From Rikenellaceae bacterium (GTDB taxonomy: Bacteria; Bacteroidota; Bacteroidia; Bacteroidales; Rikenellaceae), in the NCBI GenBank assembly GCA_015060045.1, contig SUZH01000004.1, positions 116,620 to 180,619 of the forward strand: a DNA stretch of 64,000 bases, read 5' to 3'. The position numbers and the translations under genes are program-made. This document shows, piece by piece, positions 24,643 through 31,515 of this stretch. Every line of letters begins with the position of its first letter. Position 1 is the stretch's first letter. Under the pieces are notes generated by a model. It worked only from the letters and a program-made list of their open reading frames with translations, was not told the DNA's origin and made no database searches.

Positions 24643-25887
24643 ATGAAAAAGCGCAGTATGGTGCTCTTGATGCTGGTCTTGATCAGCGTCATAACCTTCC
24701 TTGACCGCATCAACATCACGATGGCCTCGGGCGACATCATGGCCGAACTGGGCCTTTCGGAGTCGCAGTGGGGTTGGGTGTTGTCGGTCTTTACGATCTC
24801 CTATGGCCTGATGCAGGTGCCGCTGGGTGTGTGGGGTGATAAGAAGGGCTACCGCCTTGTCTTGGCCCTCATCGTGCTCTGGTGGTCGTTGTTTACGGGT
24901 CTTACGGGTCTGGCGTGGAGCTTTGCTTCGCTGCTTGTGATTCGATTCATGTTCGGTATCGGTGAGGCCGGTTCGTACCCCTGTATGACGGGTGTGGTGG
25001 TGAAGTGGTATAAACAACACGAAACCTCGACGGCGCAGGGCTATATCTGGGCTGCCAGCCGCATGGGTGGCGCCTTGACCCCCTTTATCGTGCTTCCCGT
25101 TCTGACGCTGCTCGGTTGGCATTGGGCATTCTACCTGCTGGCTGCGCTGGGCGTGGTTTGGGCAGCGGGGTGGTATCTCTGGTATCGCAACGAGCCGAAG
25201 GATGTGAAGGGCATCACGCAGGAGGAGCTTGCCACGCTTCCCGAGGCTTCGGCCGCGAAGGGCGAGAAGGTGGCTATTCCCTGGAAGGAGTTTATGCGTA
25301 ATCGTCAGTTCTGGCTCATCCTGGCCATGTACTTCTTCTACGCGTGGGGTAGCTGGTTCTTCTTCTCGTGGTTCCCGCGTTTCATGGAGGTAGGTCGCGG
25401 TTTCTCGAAGGAGGAGCTGACCTACGTGGTGGCCATTCCCTTCGTGATGTCGATGATCGGCAACATCGCGGGTGGTTACCTCTCGTCGAAACTCTCGCTC
25501 AAGTATGGTCTCAAGGTGGGCCGTCGTCTGCTGGGTGTGGGCGGTTTGGCCGTCTCGGCACTCTTTATGTTCCTGGCCGCCTTTATCGACGGCAAGACGG
25601 AGGTCTTTGTCTTCTTGGCGCTGGCCTTTGGTGTGATCGACCTGATGCTGCCCTCGGCATGGGCCATTTGCAGCGATATCAGTGGCCGCTTCTCGGGTGC
25701 GGTGTCGGGTGCCATGAATACGGCGGGTAACATCGGCGGTTTTGTCTGCGCTACGGCCTTCGGTTACCTGATCGAGGCAACGGGCAACTTCAACTCGCCA
25801 CTCTTCGTTATCTCGGTGATGCTCGTCATTGCCGCCGTGCTCTTTACGCTGATCGATCCGACGAAGAAGTTGGTCAAGGATTGCTAA
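24643..25887 (+). CDS. MFS transporter, anion:cation symporter (ACS) type
   Basis: A 414-residue membrane protein with about 12 hydrophobic segments. The ACS-type start (ITFLDRINITMASGDIM), the motif GVWGDKKGYR in loop 2-3 and FMFGIGEAGSYPCMTG in the fourth segment place it with transporters of organic anions such as hexuronates, tartrate and phthalate. It probably imports the substrate used by the neighbouring racemase, DUF1537 kinase and BKACE enzymes. It is cotranscribed with the racemase gene and ends at a strong terminator. Confidence 0.87.
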   Translation: MKKRSMVLLMLVLISVITFLDRINITMASGDIMAELGLSESQWGWVLSVFTISYGLMQVPLGVWGDKKGYRLVLALIVLWWSLFTGLTGLAWSFASLLVIRFMFGIGEAGSYPCMTGVVVKWYKQHETSTAQGYIWAASRMGGALTPFIVLPVLTLLGWHWAFYLLAALGVVWAAGWYLWYRNEPKDVKGITQEELATLPEASAAKGEKVAIPWKEFMRNRQFWLILAMYFFYAWGSWFFFSWFPRFMEVGRGFSKEELTYVVAIPFVMSMIGNIAGGYLSSKLSLKYGLKVGRRLLGVGGLAVSALFMFLAAFIDGKTEVFVFLALAFGVIDLMLPSAWAICSDISGRFSGAVSGAMNTAGNIGGFVCATAFGYLIEATGNFNSPLFVISVMLVIAAVLFTLIDPTKKLVKDC

Positions 25888-25903
25888 ACGAGATCATGAT
25901 ATG

Positions 25904-25939
25904 AAAGCAGGTGTAACCCCATGTGGCTACACCTGCTTT
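25904..25939 (+). terminator. Terminator of the racemase-MFS unit
   Basis: Perfect 12-bp stem (25904-25915 with 25928-25939), 12-base loop, followed by a T-rich tract. The convergent - strand unit ends 33 bases further on. Confidence 0.85.
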
Positions 25940-25971
25940 TTCTTGCTTTACGGTGGCTGAATCTGCCAACG

Positions 25972-26478
25972 TTAGATCAACCCCACCTGCTGGGCCTCCA
26001 GCTCGAAATTGGGGGTTAAAACGCCTTTGCCGAGGCTGGCGCGCAGCTCCTCGATCCGCCAGAAACGTCCGCCGTCGGTCTCCTCGCTCGGATGGACCTC
26101 GCCATCGTATGTGGCCCGATAGACATAGACCATTTCGCGCTCGCGATCCGAGTCGTAGAGGTAGTGGCAGATCTTCTCGGGAGTGAACTCCTCCAAGCCG
26201 ATCTCTTCGCGGACCTCACGGCGGAGCGCCTCCTCGATCGTCTCGCCGTAATCGACGTGGCCACCCACGGCCGTATCCCACTTGCCCGGCTGAATCTCCT
26301 TCCAAAGGGGACGCCGTTGCAGGTAGAGCTCCCCCTGCGAGTTGAACAGATGCAGGTGCACGACCGGATGGATCAGACGGCTTCCGTTGTGGCACTCGCC
26401 ACGCGTCGCCTTTCCGATTACGTTCCCCGATTCGTCCATGACGGGGAACAACTCCTTTGGGTTGTCGCTTGCTGTCAT
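25972..26478 (-). CDS. Nudix hydrolase, isopentenyl-diphosphate isomerase-like (YfcD type)
   Basis: A 168-residue protein. It opens with ELFPVMDESGNVIGKATRGECH and HPVVHLHLFNSQGELYLQRR, as in IDI/YfcD-like Nudix proteins. The Nudix box is GHVDYGETIEEALRREVREEIGL. The exact substrate is unknown. The start lies three bases after the DUF1537 stop, so it is the last gene of the BKACE-DUF1537-Nudix unit. It may clean up a phosphorylated or nucleotide-linked by-product; this is an inference. Confidence 0.85.
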   Translation of the reverse strand: MTASDNPKELFPVMDESGNVIGKATRGECHNGSRLIHPVVHLHLFNSQGELYLQRRPLWKEIQPGKWDTAVGGHVDYGETIEEALRREVREEIGLEEFTPEKICHYLYDSDREREMVYVYRATYDGEVHPSEETDGGRFWRIEELRASLGKGVLTPNFELEAQQVGLI

Positions 26479-26481
26479 CGG

Positions 26482-27885
26482 TTAGGCTTGATTACGCAGT
26501 CGATCAACTACCTCTCGCAGTGTCTCCTGACCGCCCACGTTACCCGGGAAGATCACGTAGAGCGTATCGGCAAAACGCCCCTCGGTGACACGAATGGTCG
26601 GGATACCGGCCGCTGCCTGACCCGCTACGCGAGCCACCTTGACCTCCAGGCTGTGGGTTAGAATGTCGTGCGAGGTGATACCGCCCTTCGATACCAGGAA
26701 ATCGGGTCGGAAGGGGAGTGACTTTACCGTCTCGACCAGGAATTGCGAGATCTTGATACCGAGCGCCTGGCGCTTTGCCTTGTCGTCGCAACGCACCTCA
26801 CGACGCGAGGTGTAGAGGACGGGAATCTGACCACTCGCATAGAACTCTTCGGTGCGAGCCATCAACTCGGCGAGTTGAGTCGCATCGTCTTGCAAGATGC
26901 GCTCCACGTCGATCTCGATGCCTGCCGTGCCCTCCAATTGAAGCAACGCCTCCAGCTGCTCGGTACTCTTCTTGACGTGCGAACCAACCACTACGACACC
27001 GCGTGCCTGTTGCATCGGTGCTACGATATATGCCTGCTCGGCAATGCCGCTCAGGGCCTTAGGTAGCGACGATGAGCAACGCACCACGCCGCACTGGTGT
27101 TTGCGATTCGTCTCGAATTGGGCCAAAATGGCGATAGCGAGTCGACGCAAATCGCGATAGTCGAAAGCATCGGTCGAGAGGTAGCGTTTCGTGCGGTTGT
27201 CGCGCAATCTGGCGGCCAGATCGGTCGTGCGAATATCCTCCAACGTGAGGTGCGCCACCTGCTCGGGAAGGATGGTTCCGTGGCTCTTCTCGACGATGTA
27301 ATCGGTCAAGATCGAGGTGGAGTAGGCGAATACGTTGTCGCGTGCAAACTCCGTCTCGGCGGTCGGGACGAGTGTATCGCCCTGCGCCATGTAGTGCATC
27401 CCCTCGACGGTCATACGACCCGCCTCAAAGAAGGCAGGCACGAAGAGAGTAGGCATCACGGGCTGATGACCGGCTGCGGTCAGCGTCTCGAAAATCGTAT
27501 CACTCTCGGCCGGGAAGTGACCACGCAGGGTCGAATCGCTGCGGCTGACAAAAAGCAGGTTGTAACCCTTCTCGCGGTTGGCCTCCAGCGTTGCCTCGAC
27601 TGCTTCGCGTACAATTTTGCGCGCTGCCTCCTCGGTCATGGCGCGCGAATTGACCAAGAGGTAGAAGAAAGGAACGTTGTCCTCCAGTGCCTCGGCGATG
27701 CGTGCAGCGTTGATCTCGGTCAGCAGCAAGCAGTCGTGGACGGTCTGAATGCCTGTCGGATCGTCGTCGATGACCACCATACGCATCCGCTTGCGGCGCA
27801 ACTCGTCGGTGATGCGGCGACGCATCTCGTTGCCCTCCTCGAAACGTCCGTATTGGCGCAGGATATGTTGCAGGGTTTGTGCCAT
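26482..27885 (-). CDS. Four-carbon acid sugar kinase family protein (DUF1537)
   Basis: A 467-residue cytoplasmic kinase. The N-terminal substrate-binding domain has VVIDDDPTGIQTVHD, LLVNSRAMTEEAA and SRSDSTLRGHFPAE. The C-terminal nucleotide-binding domain has FLVSKGGITSHDIL, AAAGIPTIRV and VIFPGNVGGQETL. Characterised family members phosphorylate D-threonate, D-erythronate or 3-oxo-tetronates. Family neighbours are normally a PdxA2-type dehydrogenase or an OtnC aldolase; here the partner is a BKACE protein instead. Its ATG overlaps the BKACE stop (TAATG), implying translational coupling. Confidence 0.88.
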   Translation of the reverse strand: MAQTLQHILRQYGRFEEGNEMRRRITDELRRKRMRMVVIDDDPTGIQTVHDCLLLTEINAARIAEALEDNVPFFYLLVNSRAMTEEAARKIVREAVEATLEANREKGYNLLFVSRSDSTLRGHFPAESDTIFETLTAAGHQPVMPTLFVPAFFEAGRMTVEGMHYMAQGDTLVPTAETEFARDNVFAYSTSILTDYIVEKSHGTILPEQVAHLTLEDIRTTDLAARLRDNRTKRYLSTDAFDYRDLRRLAIAILAQFETNRKHQCGVVRCSSSLPKALSGIAEQAYIVAPMQQARGVVVVGSHVKKSTEQLEALLQLEGTAGIEIDVERILQDDATQLAELMARTEEFYASGQIPVLYTSRREVRCDDKAKRQALGIKISQFLVETVKSLPFRPDFLVSKGGITSHDILTHSLEVKVARVAGQAAAGIPTIRVTEGRFADTLYVIFPGNVGGQETLREVVDRLRNQA

Positions 27886-28727
27886 TAGCCTCTGATTCGT
27901 TTAATGCCCAAAATTTCGCGTGCCTCCTCCGGCGTGGCGGGCTCACAACCCAGCGCACGTACCAACTCAACGAGTTTCTCGACCAGGAAGGCATTTGTCG
28001 GGGCGGTCTTGCCCTCCTCGTAGTAGAACGAATCCTCGAAGCCGACGCGTACCACCGAGGCACCCATAGCAATGGCCAGACCCAGGAAGTGCAGGTCCTT
28101 CATCGAGTCGTTGTTCAGACCCCAATGGGCATCCGCCTCCATGAGCGAGGTCATGTAGTGCAGGTTGCGGGGCGTATCGCTCAGGTTCGATGCCGTACCC
28201 GTGCCGAGGCAGAAATTGTAGCTCATCGGACGATCCAGCACCCCCTCGTCGGCCAACTTCGTGCAGGTCTCCACCTGGCTTAGATCGAAGATCTCCATCT
28301 CGGGAACTACCTTCTCCTCGCGCATGCGGCCGGCCCAATAGCGAATCTCGGGCAGGGTATTGATATAGACGCTTTCGCCGAAGTTGACCGATCCCATGTT
28401 GAGCGATGCCACCTCGACACGCGGCTCCGAAAGGCAGACACTGCGATCCTCCAGCGAGAGGGTCGAAAGACCACCCGTCGAGCCTTGGATGACGATGTCC
28501 GACTGCTCACGAATCAGATCCAGCGTGCGGCTGAATTGGGTCATGTCGAAGGTCTGCTCACCCGTCAGGTCGCGCACGTGGAGGTGCACCATCGAGGCGC
28601 CTGCTTTGGCACATGCAGCCACATCGGCAGCAATCTCCTTGGGTGTGAGGGGGTTGAACGATCCTTCGGGTACGGGCTTGCCTACGTGGCAAACCGGAGC
28701 TACGGTAACGACGATTTTGCGTTTCAT
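27885..28727 (-). CDS. Beta-keto acid cleavage enzyme (BKACE, DUF849)
   Basis: A 280-residue TIM-barrel enzyme. Features: VVTVAPVCHVGKP at the N-terminus, PKEIAADVAACAKAGASMVHLHVRD with the HxH zinc site, IVIQGSTGG, LNMGSVNF, PEMEIFD, and VRVGFEDSFYYEEGKTAPTN near the C-terminus. Family members condense a beta-keto acid with acetyl-CoA and release acetoacetate plus a new CoA ester (3-keto-5-aminohexanoate cleavage in lysine fermentation is the founding case). No lysine fermentation genes are nearby, so the substrate may be the product of the DUF1537 kinase or transporter. First gene of the unit, with a consensus promoter. Confidence 0.88.
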   Translation of the reverse strand: MKRKIVVTVAPVCHVGKPVPEGSFNPLTPKEIAADVAACAKAGASMVHLHVRDLTGEQTFDMTQFSRTLDLIREQSDIVIQGSTGGLSTLSLEDRSVCLSEPRVEVASLNMGSVNFGESVYINTLPEIRYWAGRMREEKVVPEMEIFDLSQVETCTKLADEGVLDRPMSYNFCLGTGTASNLSDTPRNLHYMTSLMEADAHWGLNNDSMKDLHFLGLAIAMGASVVRVGFEDSFYYEEGKTAPTNAFLVEKLVELVRALGCEPATPEEAREILGIKRIRG

Positions 28728-28763
28728 ATCGATCTTGAGTTTTTAGAATTTTCCTTATTTTAC

Positions 28764-28793
28764 AAATATACGAAAAAATATCTGCTACGCAAA
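28764..28793 (-). promoter_or_regulatory. Promoter of the BKACE-DUF1537-Nudix unit
   Basis: Reverse strand TTG (28793-28791), 19 bases, TATATTTG (28771-28764): full consensus. Confidence 0.75.
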
Positions 28794-28844
28794 TATTGCT
28801 TGGTCGGTTTTACGCCACAAGCGATCGCATGGTGACAAAAGAAA

Positions 28845-28873
28845 GAGGGCCGTTCCGGTGTGGAACAGCCCTC
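28845..28873 (-). terminator. Terminator of the TonB receptor-lipoprotein unit
   Basis: GC-rich stem of 6 + 5 bp with one mismatch (28845-28856 with 28862-28873), 5-base loop, then a T-rich tract on the reverse strand. It is 24 bases after the lipoprotein stop. Confidence 0.8.
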
Positions 28874-28896
28874 CGTTGCGAAATGATGGATGCGGA

Positions 28897-31503
28897 TTAG
28901 ATCTCCGTCATCGAACCCTCGGCATACTCGAACTTACCCTTCTCAACAACGTTGAACGTGTAAGCGTAGTTTACGTTCGGGCCGTAAGCATACACCTTGA
29001 TCACCACCTTCTTGTACTCCTCGGGGGTCATCTCGGGATATACATAACCCAGCACGGCAGCAAATACCTCAGCCGTGTGCTCCTTGAGCTTGGCTACGAT
29101 CTCATCGTCCGACAGGTCGCCCATGCCGGCAGCAGCGAAGCCGCTCTTGCAAGCCGATGCACGCCAGTCGATGTTGCCGTAGTAGGCCGAAGCACCCGTG
29201 TAGAACTCGTTGTTACCGTAGTTCGATACCCAGTAGTTGCCGGCCGGCTTCTCGCCGTTGATCGTCACGATGTCGGTCGAGATGATCACACCGGCGTTGT
29301 CACGTGCGGGAGCACCCATCGGTACATCCTTGTTGTCGTATACCCAGTTTACGCAGTACTGGTAGAAGGCCTTCGTGTCGGCGCCGTTGCCCGTGTAGTC
29401 GAGCTCCAGCGTACGGTCAACAGCCCACGTGCCCTCAGCCTTGCGGAACTGGTCGGTCTTGTCCGTGAAGTAAATCGTCTTGTTCCAAACCGAACCATCG
29501 TTTACATACTCGTCCACCTTCCACGTGGTCGAACCACCGGCATAGCAGCGATAAGCTACGTAAGCTACATCACCCTCCAGTGCATAGGGCTGCGTCTTGC
29601 CTAGGAACTTGGGCAGGTAGTCGTCCTGTGCCGGGTTGGTGAAGTTGCCATACTTCTGGCCCATCTCCGTGTAGTCCGAGGGCTGTACGGCTACGATCGT
29701 TGTCTCCTCGAAGGCCGAACCGTTCCACTTGTAGTATGCGTACTTCTTCTCGCTCGAGAGCGGCTTGAAGGCCGTAGCCTCGTTGGCAGCCGTGCTCGTA
29801 GCCTCTACCTTCGTTACGATCATGTTGATGAACTTGCCGCTCGAGATCGAGCAGAAGTAACCGTAGAGCGTGCAAGCCAGGCCATCGGTCAGCTGCTCCT
29901 TCACGGCATCCGTAGCACCATAAACGCTACCCTGAGCTGTCGTAGCACCCTCGACGATGAAGTTGATGTACTTGCTTACCGAAGCCGTACCCGTCATCTT
30001 GGCATAGATGGCATAACCATCCTCGGTACGCGAAGTCAGCAGCTCGTCCATCACGGCACCCGTCAGCTCCATCGGAGCGGGGTACTTCACCTCGGTCGTG
30101 CCAACCTTCTCTACCGTACCACCCTGAATCTGGAAACCCTTGTTGTACGACGAAATCGTACCCGAAACGGTTACCACGTCACCAACTACGAAGCCCGTCG
30201 TCTTGTAGAGCAGTACCGAACCGCCGTTGTCGGTCAGGATCGGGCCCTGGGTCGACTCGGCCGAAATGTAACCCTTGATCTCTACAGCGTCGCCCTTCTT
30301 GGCTGCGCCGAGTACCGAGGTGTAGTCGTTGCCCAGGTCGATGGCCGGAGCCTCGTCTACGCTGACAACGATCATGTTGATGTACTTGCCACCCGAGATC
30401 GAGCAGAAGTAGCCATAGAGCGTGCACTCCTTGCCGTCCGTTACCTGCTCCTTCACCTTGTCCGTGATGCCGTAGATGCTACCCTGAGCCTTCTCGGCAC
30501 CGGCCACCTTGAAGTTGTAGTAGTTACCGCTGATGGCGGGCGTACCGGTCATCTTGGCGAAGATGGCATAACCATCCTCGGTGCGCGTCGTGAGCAGCTC
30601 GTCCATCATGGCACCCGTCAGCTCAACGGGAGCGGGGTACTTCACCTCGGTCGTGCCGACCTTCTCGATCGTAGCGCCCTGGATCTGGAAACCCTTGTTG
30701 TACGACGAGATCGTACCCTTTACCTTTACCTGGTCGCCAATAGCCACGTCAGTCGTCTTGTAGAGCAGTACCGAACCACCCAGATCGGTCAGGATCGGAC
30801 CCTGTGCCGACTCGGCCGAGATGTAACCGTTGATCTCTACGGCGTCACCCTTCTTGGCCGTACCCAGGACGGTCGTGTAGGCGAACTCCGGAACAACGGG
30901 CTCCTCCTCCTCAACCTCTTTCTGGGGCTCCTCTGCAGCGTAGTTGTAGGTTACGGCAACATAGTCACCGGCCTCCAGACCCTCGCTCGGCAGTACGTTC
31001 TTCAGCTTCGAGATCGTAGCGGGCGTAACAGCCTTTACATACTCCTCTTCGCTCTCCCAGATCGTTTTGTAGTTATCCTCCGAAACGGTGTACGAAGTGG
31101 CAGCGTTCATCTTCACGATCTCGGCGGGAACGTCGAGAGCCGTCGTGTAGGTCACCATCGCAATCGAGTTGTTGTCGAAGGTGGGGTAGGCCGAGGCGAG
31201 GTAAGCCGGAATATAAGCGGCAGCCTCATCCTGGTTTGCAAAATACTTGTTCTTGCCAATGGCTGCAAGCGCATCCACGGCCTCCTGACCGGCAGCTGCA
31301 GCGTTGGCTTTGTTGGTCGAGTTCTTCGAGATGGTCGAGTAGTCGTCGGCCGTCAGCGTCAGCTCGACACTCTGTACATCCGTGATCTCGGTCTCAGGCT
31401 CGTAGCCGTCGATCATGTGCTCGTTGTAGAAGTCGGCCTCGCAACCCCAGCTTACCATAGCTACGGCAGCAAGCGACAAGAGCTGTTTGATATACTTATT
31501 CAT
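28897..31503 (-). CDS. Surface lipoprotein with tandem OB-like repeats, partner of the TonB receptor
   Basis: An 868-residue lipoprotein (lipobox-like SWG|C). Residues 40-200 are alpha/beta of unknown family, followed by an acidic linker (EEPQKEVEEEEP). Then come two nearly identical repeats of about 180 residues, each starting YT-x-VLG-x-AKKGDAVEI and containing ISSYNKGFQIQG, EVKYPAP-x-ELTGA and LYGYFCSIS. The repeats look like OB-fold-type beta barrels. The C-terminal 270 residues are alpha/beta with several Trp/Tyr-rich pieces. It begins 12 bases after the TonB receptor stop, and no SusD is present, so it may take the SusD-like role of ligand capture. This is an inference. Confidence 0.72.
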   Translation of the reverse strand: MNKYIKQLLSLAAVAMVSWGCEADFYNEHMIDGYEPETEITDVQSVELTLTADDYSTISKNSTNKANAAAAGQEAVDALAAIGKNKYFANQDEAAAYIPAYLASAYPTFDNNSIAMVTYTTALDVPAEIVKMNAATSYTVSEDNYKTIWESEEEYVKAVTPATISKLKNVLPSEGLEAGDYVAVTYNYAAEEPQKEVEEEEPVVPEFAYTTVLGTAKKGDAVEINGYISAESAQGPILTDLGGSVLLYKTTDVAIGDQVKVKGTISSYNKGFQIQGATIEKVGTTEVKYPAPVELTGAMMDELLTTRTEDGYAIFAKMTGTPAISGNYYNFKVAGAEKAQGSIYGITDKVKEQVTDGKECTLYGYFCSISGGKYINMIVVSVDEAPAIDLGNDYTSVLGAAKKGDAVEIKGYISAESTQGPILTDNGGSVLLYKTTGFVVGDVVTVSGTISSYNKGFQIQGGTVEKVGTTEVKYPAPMELTGAVMDELLTSRTEDGYAIYAKMTGTASVSKYINFIVEGATTAQGSVYGATDAVKEQLTDGLACTLYGYFCSISSGKFINMIVTKVEATSTAANEATAFKPLSSEKKYAYYKWNGSAFEETTIVAVQPSDYTEMGQKYGNFTNPAQDDYLPKFLGKTQPYALEGDVAYVAYRCYAGGSTTWKVDEYVNDGSVWNKTIYFTDKTDQFRKAEGTWAVDRTLELDYTGNGADTKAFYQYCVNWVYDNKDVPMGAPARDNAGVIISTDIVTINGEKPAGNYWVSNYGNNEFYTGASAYYGNIDWRASACKSGFAAAGMGDLSDDEIVAKLKEHTAEVFAAVLGYVYPEMTPEEYKKVVIKVYAYGPNVNYAYTFNVVEKGKFEYAEGSMTEI
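29800..30882 (-). repeat. Intragenic tandem duplication of ~555 bp
   Basis: Two copies in the same frame: about 30328-30882 and 29800-30327 (period 555 bp, 185 codons). Protein identity by eye is high and the DNA is still clearly alignable, so the duplication is fairly recent. Confidence 0.85.
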
Positions 31504-31515
31504 AATTGTCGTCGT

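Noticed and set aside
28897..31503. SusD assignment for the lipoprotein behind the TonB receptor
   Set aside because: The position would fit, but the sequence lacks SusD tetratricopeptide-like helices and signatures and is dominated by beta-rich OB-like repeats.
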